From contig NZ_VTTI01000001.1 in NCBI RefSeq assembly GCF_008641105.1, positions 1-60,399 of the forward strand: a DNA stretch of 60,399 nucleotides. The letters are read 5' to 3'. The notes below the pieces were generated by a model that was not told where the DNA came from, did not search any database, and worked only from the letters and a program-made list of their open reading frames with translations. The stretch comes from Halopseudomonas salina. GTDB taxonomy: Bacteria; Pseudomonadota; Gammaproteobacteria; Pseudomonadales; Pseudomonadaceae. Positions 20,144 through 29,201 of the stretch are shown in pieces (position 1 is the stretch's first letter; each line of letters opens with the position of its first letter). The position numbers were made by a program, and so were the translations under genes.

Positions 20144-22075
20144 ATGACGTTACGGTATAGCTGTATTGGGATCCTTCTCGGCACCACCCTCCTAAGCGGG
20201 TGCCTGTCCAGTAGTAACAGCAGTTCAGATGATACTCCCGCCACTCCACCATCCACGCCTCCACCGGCGCAGGTTAGCAGTCTAAAAGTAGGTTTTTTAC
20301 CAGATACCCAGGGTGGTGGGGCCAACACCTCCATTCATCCAATGCGCGCCTTGCTGGAGTTTTATCGTGAGCAAGCGGTGGACGTAGTGCTGGTCGTTGG
20401 CGACCTTTCAGAAACAGCAACCCCTGAAGAATACGCACAATGGCGCAGCGTGGCAGAGGATTACAAGAACGACTTTACCTTGCTACCGGTACAGGGCAAC
20501 CACGACATCAAAGGTGCGGACCTTGACTGGGTCGAGAACGTGTCAGATCTGGTACCCGCTGATGCCACCCATATGCCAGGGCAAGAATACAAAACCTATG
20601 CTCTTGTGCGCGACAACGTTTTGATGATCAACATTTCCTATGGCCACATGCCATTCACCTACGACTTTGTCCGACAGACTATCGAGACAAATCGAGACAA
20701 GGTCGATCACATCATTGTTTCAACGCACAACACCATGGTGGGATCGCGCTACGGTTACATTCGTGAGAAAGCGGTCGAAGCCTATGATACCTCTGCCTCT
20801 GACCAGCAGTTTCTTCAAGTGCATGAAGACTACCGCCAGCTCTTTGCCGATAACGACGTTATCTACGTAGCCGGCCACGAGCATCAGTACGTACGTAGCC
20901 TGGTGGCCGGCAATTTTGGTGGCCATTACACCGAGATAGTCAGCGGAAACGCTTCCTATAAAGGGTACGACAGCCGCTTCGGAGAAAGTGAGCAGATTCA
21001 GAACGTACTGATGGTCAAGGTAAATGATTCAGGAGCCACCGGGCAACTGGACGTGAACGCGTCAATTCTCACCTTCAATGGTGATCTGGTCGATTACGCC
21101 TCCTATTTCGAGAATCACACAATCACTTCCAACGCAGATGGGATGAAGGAACTGGAACGCCCGAACTGGAAATTGATGGACCGCTTCAGCCGCACCACTG
21201 ATCGTTGTGACAAGGTTGTTTTCCCCTCCAGCATTCCTGCGGGGAACCAGCTGAACATGACCCACGACAAACGCTACAACACCAGCGCGTGCGTGTCTGC
21301 GAACGGGTTTGAAGCAAAAATAATCGACGGTGAAAACAACATCTTCAACCGCTATGAGACTCGCACCCGGACCACCGACGTGGAACCCGGTGTCAATACG
21401 GCCACCAGTAATACTGCACTGGCGGCACGCTACTACCGTTGGTTGCATATCCCGCACGCCAGCTATAGCCCCAACCTGAACAACAATCAGCGGGTACGCC
21501 TGATTAATGCGGGAACAGCTGATGAAGAAGTGCAGATCCGCGAAACGACCATCGACCTGAAAAAGCAGGTATCACTGAGCTGGGTGGCTCCGATCGCCGG
21601 CGCACTGTCGGACGCCCTGATCATCAGCGGGATACAAGGTCAGGATGGCACCTACATAAACGCACGTGGTGTAGCGAAAAACATTCAGGCCGACATTGGC
21701 CTCCCAGGCAGTTTTGGCGACGGCAGTGAATCAGGCAAGCAACCAGTGACCCTGCCAGCCGGACGGGTCAACAGCAACTGGATTCTGGACGACGATAGCG
21801 AAGGCGATGACTATGTGTTGCAAATGAATCTCCCCGCCGATCTGGATCCGCAAACGCTTACACTGGGTCGCTGGAACGCCCAGACTGAACAGTGGACACC
21901 AGTGGCAGCAACTGAGTGCCTGAGCCAGCAGAGTTACGACCCAGGCTATATTAGTGACCTACCTGGCGATGTGGAAGCAAGCTGTCCTACGGCAATCGGT
22001 GTTGTAACGGTAGGCGTTCAGCATGTATGGGCAAGGCTCGATCAAGACGGCATCTATGCTTTGATTGAAAGATAA
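20144..22075 (+). CDS. Exported metallophosphoesterase lipoprotein
   Basis: Calcineurin-like phosphoesterase of 643 residues. Signal plus lipobox LLGTTLLSGC, a low-complexity Ser/Thr/Pro linker, then the metal-site motifs FLPDTQG, VVGDLSE, QGNHDIKG, ... STHNT and AGHEHQY in the expected order. The C-terminal 250 residues are a separate beta-rich region with DDDSEGDDYV-type acidic stretches that could bind calcium or substrate. It may hydrolyse extracellular phosphoesters. It lies between the two-component system and an ArsR gene, same direction, with 122 and 60 bases between them. A 10-bp direct duplication at 20681-20700 is read through in frame. Confidence 0.82.
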   Translation: MTLRYSCIGILLGTTLLSGCLSSSNSSSDDTPATPPSTPPPAQVSSLKVGFLPDTQGGGANTSIHPMRALLEFYREQAVDVVLVVGDLSETATPEEYAQWRSVAEDYKNDFTLLPVQGNHDIKGADLDWVENVSDLVPADATHMPGQEYKTYALVRDNVLMINISYGHMPFTYDFVRQTIETNRDKVDHIIVSTHNTMVGSRYGYIREKAVEAYDTSASDQQFLQVHEDYRQLFADNDVIYVAGHEHQYVRSLVAGNFGGHYTEIVSGNASYKGYDSRFGESEQIQNVLMVKVNDSGATGQLDVNASILTFNGDLVDYASYFENHTITSNADGMKELERPNWKLMDRFSRTTDRCDKVVFPSSIPAGNQLNMTHDKRYNTSACVSANGFEAKIIDGENNIFNRYETRTRTTDVEPGVNTATSNTALAARYYRWLHIPHASYSPNLNNNQRVRLINAGTADEEVQIRETTIDLKKQVSLSWVAPIAGALSDALIISGIQGQDGTYINARGVAKNIQADIGLPGSFGDGSESGKQPVTLPAGRVNSNWILDDDSEGDDYVLQMNLPADLDPQTLTLGRWNAQTEQWTPVAATECLSQQSYDPGYISDLPGDVEASCPTAIGVVTVGVQHVWARLDQDGIYALIER

Positions 22076-22104
22076 AACCCTGGCATCCAACGAAGACAGT
22101 TTAC

Positions 22105-22124
22105 ATGTGCACACACATGCACAT
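22105..22124. promoter_or_regulatory. Inverted repeat, likely operator of the ArsR gene
   Basis: ATGTGCA-cacaca-TGCACAT, a perfect 7-bp inverted repeat with a 6-base spacer, ending 11 bases before the ArsR start codon. Related GTGCAT half-sites recur at 22501-22506 and 22511-22516 after the gene and before the MFS gene, which suggests that the regulator controls both promoters. Confidence 0.6.
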
Positions 22125-22135
22125 ATATTACTTCG

Positions 22136-22483
22136 ATGAATAAGCCACTCACCCGAAACCAGGCAATTGAAGCCGCTATCGACTCTCTTGATAGCGGCTT
22201 TTTCAAAGCATTGTGCGAACCCACCCGTGTCGCTGTGCTCAAGCGCGTCATGCAGCTGGGTAGAGCAGACGTAAGCGCAATTGCAGCGCAGCTGCCGCAA
22301 GAGCGTTCGGTTGTGTCCCGCCATCTGCAAATTCTCCTTGAAGCCGAAATAGTCCGTGCCACCAAGGTGGGCAGACAGGTGTTCTACGAAGTTGACGGGG
22401 CAGCAATCATCGGGCGTCTTGAAGGTATTCTCAGCCACACCAAAAGCCTCACTCCACTGTGCTGCCCAAACACATCGAGCTGA
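22136..22483 (+). CDS. ArsR/SmtB-family regulator
   Basis: 115-residue winged-helix repressor. The sequence FFKALCEPTRVAVLKRVM is the conserved first helix region, and the recognition helix is QERSVVSRHLQILLEAEIV. Cysteines occur at LCEP (N-terminal) and as a CC pair near the C-terminus (LCCP), possible metal or thiol-sensing ligands. It precedes a disrupted MFS gene in the same direction, a typical regulator-efflux pairing, and has an inverted repeat just upstream. Confidence 0.88.
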   Translation: MNKPLTRNQAIEAAIDSLDSGFFKALCEPTRVAVLKRVMQLGRADVSAIAAQLPQERSVVSRHLQILLEAEIVRATKVGRQVFYEVDGAAIIGRLEGILSHTKSLTPLCCPNTSS

Positions 22484-22616
22484 AACATTTACCCAATTAG
22501 GTGCATAGGTGTGCATTTATGAACATGAATAGGGACCTATACGCTGAACCGGTAATCGGTGGCGACCTGGCAGGCAGTGGAATCGAGCCGATCACTGCAA
22601 GTTGGGGGACCCGATC

Positions 22617-23823
22617 ATGGCCTTGAGCCTCGCCTCAACGCAAATCAACAGATTCAACCTGGTATGCGCACTGGGTGTTGCCCAGATTCTGGCCTGGGGC
22701 ACCACCTACTACCTGCCAGCGGTTCTTGCTACTCCCATTGCAGAAAATACGGGATGGTCAATTACCTTCGTTGTTATGGGTCTGGCGTGGGGGTTACTGA
22801 CTGCGGGAGCCTGCTCACCTCTTGCAGGCCGGCTGATCGACCGGCTTGGTGGTCGTTCGGTGCTCGCCGCCAGCTCAGGCTTGCTGGCCATGGGCTTGCT
22901 ACTAATGGGGCTTGCTACTAATGGGGCTGGCCCCCAATCTGCCAACCTATTACCTGGCATGGACGTTTATCGGTGCGGGCATGGCTGCGGGCTTGTATGA
23001 CGCGGCCTTTTCTACTCTGGGCCGTCTGCTGGGAAGCGACGCACGCGCATCGATCACAGGCCTCACGTTGCTTGGCGGGTTCGCCAGTACCCTGGGCTGG
23101 CCACTGATCACCGGAATGGAGCACCAGTTCGGCTGGCGTCATACCTGCTTTGTTCTTGCTACCGTTCATCTGGTCATTGGCTTGCCGATCCATCTTTTGG
23201 CAATACCCCGCAGCCCCTCACTAACAGCCGAGGGTGTATCCACCCCCGATAACCCGGCAGAATCAGGTGTACCGGATAAATCAGGCTCCCGGCTTCTGCT
23301 GTTACTCGCCGTGCTGCTGACCACTCAATCGCTGGTGGCTTCCACCATGTCAGTTCACCTGCTGGATGTGCTCGAACTGCTTGGCATCACTACGGCAACA
23401 GCTCTGGCGATCGGAATGATGGTCGGCCCCTCTCAGGTCGCCGCAAGGCTGGCTGAGTTTTCCATAGCACGTTATTTGCATCCTACCTGGTCCACGCGCA
23501 TAGCTGTCGTGCTCTGCGGACTGGGTATCGGGTTGTTGTTGCTTGCCACGCCGTGGCTGGCCTTTGTGGCAATGGGTCTGTACGGGGCAGGTATCGGCAT
23601 ACTCACCATAGCGCGCGGTACGCTGCCCCTGGCTCTCTTCGGCCCCGCGGATTACGGCACGCGCATGGGCCTGCTTGCACGCCCCATGCTGCTGGCTCAG
23701 GCCTTGGGGCCTGTCGTCGCCGCGCTCATTCTTGAAAGGTCTGGCTCATCCCTCTTGCTGATCGTAATGTGCGCACTCGTTGCAGTAAGCCTGGCTGTAA
23801 GCTTTACCCTTCCGGACAAATGA
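22617..23823 (+). pseudogene. MFS transporter disrupted by a 16-bp tandem duplication
   Basis: A 12-helix major facilitator protein split into two frames. The first frame (22617 on, GGGGGA 7 bases upstream) reads well as far as LLAMGLLLMGLA and then goes out of frame; the second frame begins LLMGLAPNLPTYYLAW and continues to 23823. Exactly at the junction CTTGCTACTAATGGGG is present twice in tandem (22895-22910, 22911-22926). Deleting one copy gives a continuous 396-residue MFS protein. Either an inactive allele, a phase-off state or a sequencing/assembly error. It is probably the efflux partner of the ArsR regulator. Confidence 0.88.
22895..22926. repeat. Exact 16-bp tandem duplication in the MFS gene
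   Basis: Two perfect copies of CTTGCTACTAATGGGG with no spacer. The extra 16 bases shift the frame by +1. Removing one copy restores the conserved MFS sequence, so this is the cause of the break. Confidence 0.95.
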
Positions 23824-23884
23824 AGCACCCCTACGGACCAACAGGCTATATTCGCTGACACTGCATATCACTAACAGCAGCGAC

Positions 23885-24496
23885 TCAAGGCGCCAAGAAC
23901 GGATTCTGAGGCAGCCATACGCCCAGGAACGGCTGTTTGGCAATGATGTCAGCGTCACTCACTCGAGAATATCGGCTTTTGAACATCGCCAGGTCCCGCT
24001 CACTGCGATCCCTTATCTCTGGCAGCAGATCTCCAACCACAGGCTGATTCAGGAAGTTGCTACCCATATCCACATTCATATGCAAATTGCCCAGGTACAA
24101 AGCCTTGCCGGATTCGACCGTGAATTTGATCTCGGGTACGGGCTGTGCGGGTGTGTAGCGGGCCATGCCATGGGTCAGTTGCCAGTATCTCAAGCTGTTT
24201 GGGCCGACTGGCATTTCCAGTACAACCAGACGACCGGAATCCTCTTCCAGTTCACTAGGCTTGAGAGTGGCGCCGGGGATATGCTCTTCCCGCGACTCCA
24301 CATAACCACCTTCGGTAAAATAAAAAAGAGCAACGGGACCAAAACCGCTCTCGACTGAGGTACTCACGCTGGCAAACACGAGCCCGGTATCTACCATCTG
24401 GCCAGGATCAACACCCTGATTAACGTTTTTTGTGGCGCAGCCAACCAGCATCAGCATGGCTAGCAGGCAAAGGGACTTCCATGTACCAAGAATCAC
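23885..24496 (-). CDS. Orphan lipoprotein, copy B of a duplicated pair
   Basis: Unknown function. 203 residues starting at a GTG with a GGAGG Shine-Dalgarno site; lipobox LAMLMLVGC. Shares with copy A (13888-14499) the motifs QGVDPG, LVFASVST, LKPSELE, NSLRYW, ALYLGNLH, and LLPEIRDRSERD. The shared leader GGAGGTCACCG and equal length show that the two are paralogues from one duplication. It is convergent with the broken MFS gene. Roles such as surface or periplasmic binding are guesses. Confidence 0.78.
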   Translation of the reverse strand: MILGTWKSLCLLAMLMLVGCATKNVNQGVDPGQMVDTGLVFASVSTSVESGFGPVALFYFTEGGYVESREEHIPGATLKPSELEEDSGRLVVLEMPVGPNSLRYWQLTHGMARYTPAQPVPEIKFTVESGKALYLGNLHMNVDMGSNFLNQPVVGDLLPEIRDRSERDLAMFKSRYSRVSDADIIAKQPFLGVWLPQNPFLAP

Positions 24497-24607
24497 GGTG
24501 ACCTCCTGTCGTAAATGATACTGCTTTCAAAATCATAGCCAGCATACAAAGTGCAGTCGACAAAAATGTGATGGCATGCATCGCACAGACTAAAACTCTT
24601 CAGCGCA

Positions 24608-24985
24608 CTATTTCGTTACAGCAAGTCGACGTGAGGCGAACAGCAGAACACAGGTAATAATTATTTCCGCGGCAATCATGTCGGTCGCAAAGGCGGCGTC
24701 GTGAACAGCCCAAGCCAGTATTCTGCCAAAGGCTGCAATACCCAGCAGCATGCACGCCGGGTAATACCATGTGCGCTGCGAGGTAATCAAAGCGAGCAGA
24801 ATCGATATTCCCAGGGCCAGGAAGAACGCAGTCATGTCACCAATCTGCGTACTGCGCCCCAAGCCGTCGAGCAGCGGCATACCCAGGGCTCCCGCCGCTG
24901 CGGCGGGGTCCACCAGCCAGCGCAAGCCGATTGCCAAGAAAAGCACACCGAGCAACGCAACAACAACGCTTAATACTCTATTCAT
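24608..24985 (-). CDS. Small four-helix membrane protein, DUF4345-like
   Basis: 125 residues with four predicted membrane segments (about 5-25, 45-65, 72-92, 98-118). The opening VVALLGVLFLAIGLRWLVDP resembles DUF4345 members; function unknown. Its start overlaps the stop of the upstream MFS gene by 8 bases, so it is co-translated with it, and both follow the PtrA-like peptide gene. Confidence 0.65.
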   Translation of the reverse strand: MNRVLSVVVALLGVLFLAIGLRWLVDPAAAAGALGMPLLDGLGRSTQIGDMTAFFLALGISILLALITSQRTWYYPACMLLGIAAFGRILAWAVHDAAFATDMIAAEIIITCVLLFASRRLAVTK

Positions 24986-26222
24986 TATTACCTCCGACGT
25001 TCAGGCAAGCGCTGGATATCGAGTCCTGCTTTTCCCGACGATCCCGGCGCTCGATGAATTTCAACCCGAAAAGCAGTAACGCACCAAGCATCATCACCGC
25101 GGCAGCGCACCAAAGCCCCACCGCATAGCCCCCGAAGCGGGTCGCCAATATACCCGTCAACGCCGGCCCGATAATCTGGGCCACACCGTAGGCCAGGGTC
25201 ATGCGTCCCATCATGCGTGCCGGGCGCGTGGGGTAGTAGCGGCCAGCCATGGTCAGGACCAGACTGACCATGCCGATAAAAGTCGCGCCAAACAGCCAGG
25301 CGCCGCCCAATGCCGCCCAAAGGCCGTGATGCAGTACCGGCAGGAGAATGCCAACCACCTGCAGTAGTGCAGCCGTAATCAACGCGTTGAGGTCGCCGAA
25401 CCTGCGCGCAATCAGGTCCCAGAGAATACAGGCTGGCGCTGCGCCGATGCCGAGCAGCAGAAACGCCAGGTTACCCCGCCCGCTCAGACCCGGAAGTTGC
25501 TCGACAATCGCCACTATGAAAGTAGCACTGACTACATAGCCAATACCGGCGCAAAAATACGCTGCCATGAAAACCTGCAAGTACAGACGACTGGGCGGAC
25601 TGTCTGTCATCGCCATGCCACTGGTAGTCTTGCCACTGGTATCAGGCGGCGGCAACCAACGCAACGCGGGTACCGCCAGCAAAACGGCCAGCGCACTGAA
25701 CGCAAGCCACTCACCGCGCCAGTCAAGCCACTGATTTAACAACGCGATCAGCGCAGCGCACAGGGCGATACCAATCCCGATACCGGAGAACTGGATGCCC
25801 AGTTCACTCCGCTGACCGTGGCGCATCAACCAGTTGAGAACCAGGGCGCTACCCAGCAGCATGCCTGCGGCGCTGGACAGACCAGCGACATAACGTGAAA
25901 TACCCCATACCCACAGGTTGGTACTGGTAGCCATTATCACTGTGCTGAACACCGCAAGCAGGATACCAAGCCGGTACAACCGATCTTTGTATCGCAGGTC
26001 ACTGATGAAAGAGGCCAGCAAGGCACCACTGAGGTATCCGGCATAGTTGATTGCCGCAAGCCACCCAGCATCAGCCACGCCAAGGCCGGCCTGGGCCTGC
26101 ATTTGCGGCAACATGGGGGTATAGGCAAAACGCGCTACGCCGAGCGTCAGCATAAGGCTGAAGATGCCGGAGCAGAGCACTTGCAGGCGTTGGGTGGCAA
26201 GAGTCATGGCATGAGTATGCAT
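24978..26222 (-). CDS. YbfB/YjiJ-type MFS transporter
   Basis: A 12-helix transporter of 414 residues. The opening SLMLTLGVARFAYTPMLPQM and DAGWLAAINYAGYLSGALLA is the signature of the YbfB/YjiJ family. The substrate is unknown. The start at 26222 (MHTHAM) is uncertain; 26207 is also possible, and a frame extending to 26300 would overlap the PtrA-like gene. A short in-frame near-duplication (TSGKTTSGM) sits in a cytoplasmic loop near residues 200-210. It lies in an operon behind the 39-residue peptide. Confidence 0.82.
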   Translation of the reverse strand: MHTHAMTLATQRLQVLCSGIFSLMLTLGVARFAYTPMLPQMQAQAGLGVADAGWLAAINYAGYLSGALLASFISDLRYKDRLYRLGILLAVFSTVIMATSTNLWVWGISRYVAGLSSAAGMLLGSALVLNWLMRHGQRSELGIQFSGIGIGIALCAALIALLNQWLDWRGEWLAFSALAVLLAVPALRWLPPPDTSGKTTSGMAMTDSPPSRLYLQVFMAAYFCAGIGYVVSATFIVAIVEQLPGLSGRGNLAFLLLGIGAAPACILWDLIARRFGDLNALITAALLQVVGILLPVLHHGLWAALGGAWLFGATFIGMVSLVLTMAGRYYPTRPARMMGRMTLAYGVAQIIGPALTGILATRFGGYAVGLWCAAAVMMLGALLLFGLKFIERRDRREKQDSISSACLNVGGNNE

Positions 26223-26265
26223 GCCATGACTGCCGCCCGCCAGGGCATTGATGTGGGTGATAGGG

Positions 26266-26385
26266 TCAGTTGCTTTGCTGATGCATCTGGTGCAGCTCAC
26301 GCAGGCGCTCGCTGCCGTCTTCGGCCTGGGCCAGGGTGCAGGTAAGTGCAGAAATGGAAAGCAGAATGGCGAATACGATTTTCAT
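26266..26385 (-). CDS. 39-residue PtrA-like periplasmic peptide
   Basis: MKIVFAILLSISALTCTLAQ is a complete signal peptide; the rest (AEDGSERLRELHQMHQQSN) is a 19-20 residue mature peptide that matches the N-terminal AEDGSER-type motif of PtrA co-regulatory proteins of Pseudomonas, which are induced by copper. Histidines and methionine in HQMHQQ could bind Cu. AAAGGG lies upstream of ATG 26385. A CATTAC-type box at 26481-26498 precedes it. Much shorter than PtrA (about 60 residues), so either a natural micro-form or truncated. Confidence 0.6.
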   Translation of the reverse strand: MKIVFAILLSISALTCTLAQAEDGSERLRELHQMHQQSN

Positions 26386-26480
26386 GTAATTAACCCTTTG
26401 TACAGTGATTAGCGGTGGCGAGTGCCGCCGCTTGACCTGCACAGGATATGAAAACCGTCCCGGCGCCAGCATGACGCGGT

Positions 26481-26498
26481 CATTACAAAGTTGTCATG
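26481..26498. promoter_or_regulatory. CopR/HprR-type box upstream of the PtrA-like operon
   Basis: CATTACAAAGTTGTCATG. It matches the known HprR consensus CATTACAAAATTGTAATG at 16 of 18 positions (recalled from the literature on E. coli). It lies 95 bases before the PtrA-like start and just after the sensor kinase stop. A second related box is at 28593-28610. Confidence 0.65.
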
Positions 26499-26502
26499 TG
26501 CT

Positions 26503-27873
26503 TTACACCCTGGCCGGGGCTGGAAAATACAGCTCGAAACAGACCCCGTCGCTGATATTGGACACGCGAACGAATCCGCCATGCAGGCCCATGATTGCCT
26601 CAACGATCGCCAGTCCCAGCCCACCGCTATCACCCGGCTCACTTCTCGAGGGATCTGCCCGGTAAAAGCGCTCGAACAATCTGGGCAGGTGTTCCGGCGC
26701 GATGCCGGGCCCGCGGTTATGCACGCTGATAACGGTGTGCGCTGCTTCGGTCCAGCTGGTGATGTTGATCGCAGTACCTGTGTTGGCATGGCGGATGGCA
26801 TTGGCAATCAGATTTGCCAGGGCCCGGGTCAGCATCTCCGGCTCTACCCACAAGACACCGTTGCAGCGATTTACCAGCGTCAGCTGCCGTTCCTCGGCCA
26901 TACCCTCGAAATAGTCACAGAGCCCTTCAACGCTTGTATGTAGCTCGGTCAAGCGGCGCTGAAGGCTCTGCTTGGGCTGCACGCAGCGGGCCAGGAACAG
27001 CAGGCTATCGATCATCCGTGCCAAGCGCTCGAACTCCTCCAGATTGGACTCCAGCAACTGTTCATGCTGTTCGGCCGAACGTGGCAGGCTGAGTGTCTGC
27101 TGGGTTTGACCGATGAGATTATTCAAGGGCGTGCGCATCTCGTGGGCCAGGTCGCCCGAGAATCGCGACAGTTGCTCAAAGCCTTCTTCCAGCCTTCCCA
27201 GGGCCTGGTTGAAACTGCTGACCAGGGTATCCAGTTCGTTGTAGCGGTTGACGGTGTGCAGACGCAGATGCAGGTGTTGGCTGTCGATCGCCCCCGCCTG
27301 CAACGCCAGTCGTCTCAATGGTCGCAGACCCCGCTGGCTGATCCAGAACCCCAACAGGAACGACAGCACGCTACCGGCACTGAGCACAGCGATCAGGTTT
27401 GACCGGTACGCCGTCAGCATCAATTGCCGTTCAGCTAACAGGTGCCCGGCGATTAACGTCAAGGCTCTCCCGTTCACCCTGATCTGCTGAGTAACCAGGC
27501 GATAGGTCTGAGCTTCATCCTGATGAAAAATCGGCTCGCCGGTGACCGGCAATGCAGGCATGGGCAAGCCGGTCGGATTTATGCTGACCAACCTGCGATT
27601 GTTGTCATCGAGTACCCAGAGAAAATGCTGAGTATTGCCCAGCATGTTGGCGTAAAGCTCCGGCCGGTCGGTTGGTGCGGTCAGATCAGGACTGTTTTCC
27701 AGCAATAACTGCACCCGCTCGAGGCGCCCGAGCAAGCTTTGGTCATCGCGCCAGGCAATTTCACGCTGCAGTGACTGATACAGGTATAAACCGATACTGC
27801 CCAGCAGCAACGTGCCGACCAGAGCAAAAGCCAGGCCCAGTCGCAGGCTCAGGGAACGCATCAGAAAATTCAC
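26503..27873 (-). CDS. Heavy-metal-type sensor histidine kinase, CopS/CusS/HprS-like
   Basis: 456-residue membrane kinase: helices near 12-32 and 165-185 enclosing a periplasmic domain of about 130 residues, a HAMP segment ([10 protein letters not shown]), phospho-acceptor box [15 protein letters not shown] and ATPase boxes NAIRHA and [16 protein letters not shown]. This layout is that of the heavy-metal sensor kinases CusS, CopS and HprS. GTG 27873 overlaps the regulator's stop (GTGA); ATG 27861 is an alternative. The periplasmic loop has few cysteines or methionines, so copper sensing is not obvious. Confidence 0.88.
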   Translation of the reverse strand: MNFLMRSLSLRLGLAFALVGTLLLGSIGLYLYQSLQREIAWRDDQSLLGRLERVQLLLENSPDLTAPTDRPELYANMLGNTQHFLWVLDDNNRRLVSINPTGLPMPALPVTGEPIFHQDEAQTYRLVTQQIRVNGRALTLIAGHLLAERQLMLTAYRSNLIAVLSAGSVLSFLLGFWISQRGLRPLRRLALQAGAIDSQHLHLRLHTVNRYNELDTLVSSFNQALGRLEEGFEQLSRFSGDLAHEMRTPLNNLIGQTQQTLSLPRSAEQHEQLLESNLEEFERLARMIDSLLFLARCVQPKQSLQRRLTELHTSVEGLCDYFEGMAEERQLTLVNRCNGVLWVEPEMLTRALANLIANAIRHANTGTAINITSWTEAAHTVISVHNRGPGIAPEHLPRLFERFYRADPSRSEPGDSGGLGLAIVEAIMGLHGGFVRVSNISDGVCFELYFPAPARV

Positions 27874-28541
27874 GGAGAGCCGTCCAGCTTGTATCCCATA
27901 CCCCTTACCGTATGCACCAGCTTGTGCTGGAAGGGATCATCTACCTTGGCGCGCAGCCTTCGAATAGCAACGTCGACCACATTCGTGTCGCTGTCGAAGT
28001 TGATATTCCAGACCTCCGAGGCGATGCGACTGCGTGACATCACTTCCCCCGGATGACTGATCAGCAATTGCAACAGGGCAAACTCCTTGTTGGTCAACGT
28101 AATACGCTTACCCCCACGGCTGACCTGGCGACGCAGCACATCCACTTCCAGATCCTCCAGCCGGTGATGCTCAACCTCGCGCAGGGGTGCGCGGCGCAAC
28201 AGGCTGCGCACGCGGGCGAGCAGCTCTGAATAGGAGAACGGCTTGACCAGATAATCATCCGCACCCAGCTCCAGACCCTTTACCCGGTCTTCAACGCTAT
28301 CGCGTGCCGTCAAAAACAGGACCGGCGTCTGTCCGCGCAGGCGGATCAGTTTGATCAGTTGCCAACCGTCAATGCCAGGCAGCATGACGTCGAGAATAAT
28401 CAGGTCAAAGTGGTCTTCTTCGATCAGATGCCGTGCATCCAGCCCATCAAGGGCCACTGCCACCTGATAACCAGATTCCCCCAAACCTCTCTGCAGATAC
28501 TCGGCGGCCTTGCGTTCGTCCTCAACAACCAGAATGCGCAT
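27870..28541 (-). CDS. OmpR-family response regulator, CopR/HprR-like
   Basis: 223 residues: receiver domain ([18 protein letters not shown], phospho-acceptor in [20 protein letters not shown]) and winged helix ending [11 protein letters not shown]. This is the heavy-metal (CusR/CopR/IrlR/HprR) subgroup. ATG 28541 has GGAG 6 bases upstream; an ATG at 28559 is less likely. In E. coli the hprRS genes neighbour hiuH (periplasmic hydroxyisourate hydrolase), as here with the divergent uraH at 29202, which supports an HprR-type identity over a pure copper regulator. Confidence 0.88.
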   Translation of the reverse strand: MRILVVEDERKAAEYLQRGLGESGYQVAVALDGLDARHLIEEDHFDLIILDVMLPGIDGWQLIKLIRLRGQTPVLFLTARDSVEDRVKGLELGADDYLVKPFSYSELLARVRSLLRRAPLREVEHHRLEDLEVDVLRRQVSRGGKRITLTNKEFALLQLLISHPGEVMSRSRIASEVWNINFDSDTNVVDVAIRRLRAKVDDPFQHKLVHTVRGMGYKLDGSP

Positions 28542-28592
28542 GTTCTTCTCCAGATGCATGCCGCCAGATTAGAGCCAAACTCCAGGCATGCC

Positions 28593-28610
28593 CATTACAA
28601 ATACGTAATG
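28593..28610. promoter_or_regulatory. CopR/HprR-type box between regulator and HbpS-UraH operon
   Basis: CATTACAAATACGTAATG, an inverted repeat CATTAC-N6-GTAATG that matches the HprR consensus (CATTACAAAATTGTAATG) at 15 or more of 18 positions. It lies in the 149-base divergent region, 51 bases from the regulator start and 80 bases from the HbpS-like start, so it can serve both promoters. Confidence 0.75.
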
Positions 28611-28690
28611 AAGTAGCAATGCGGGTGACCGTTCCGGTAAAGCAACATGCAGCCGTACTCACATGCACCCCGGAACACGGAGATACCCAC

Positions 28691-29191
28691 ATGCTGCATA
28701 AACTTTCCCTAATGACGCTGTTTATCGGCAGCCTGGCGGCGGGCGCTGCCCAAGCCGATAGCGCCGGCATAGCAGAACGAAAGGACCTGACCCTCGCACT
28801 CGGTAACCAGTTGGCGGCAGCCACCCTGACTGCCTGCCATGCCCAGAATCGCAGCGCCGTGGTTGCCGTGGTGGATCGCTCAGGCCATCTGGTTGCGCTG
28901 CAACGCGATGACAACGTCGGCCCCCATAACACCCTGGCAGCCCAACGAAAGGCGTTCACCGCCCTGTCTACCAAGACCGCCACCAGCGAGCTGGCCAAGC
29001 GCGCCCAGAGCGACCCGAGCTCGGCCAACCTCAACACCCTTGATGAGTTGCTGCTACTGGGCGGCGGTGTTCCGGTGCTGGTTGATGGACAGGTAATCGG
29101 TGCCCTGGGAGTAGCCGGGGCTGGCGGCTCCAGTATCGACGAGGGCTGCGCCAACAGCTCAATAGAACAATTGATCCAATCAGATGAGTAA
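28691..29191 (+). CDS. Exported GlcG/HbpS-family protein
   Basis: 166 residues. A signal peptide (MLHKLSLMTLFIGSLAAG, cleavage after AQA) precedes the whole DUF336/HbpS domain: LGNQLAAATLTACHAQ, VVDRSGHLVALQRDD, LLLGGGVPVLVDGQVIGALGV. HbpS-like proteins bind haem or other cofactors and protect against iron and oxidative stress; some act with a two-component system (HbpS-SenSR in Streptomyces). ATG 28691 was chosen for the signal peptide. It is followed by uraH 10 bases later. Confidence 0.82.
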   Translation: MLHKLSLMTLFIGSLAAGAAQADSAGIAERKDLTLALGNQLAAATLTACHAQNRSAVVAVVDRSGHLVALQRDDNVGPHNTLAAQRKAFTALSTKTATSELAKRAQSDPSSANLNTLDELLLLGGGVPVLVDGQVIGALGVAGAGGSSIDEGCANSSIEQLIQSDE

Positions 29192-29201
29192 GGAAAAAAC
29201 C

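Noticed and set aside
20681..20700. 10-bp direct duplication ATCGAGACAA in the phosphoesterase gene, suspected to break the frame
   Set aside because: The protein reads normally through both copies (TIETNRDKVDH), so it is not disruptive.
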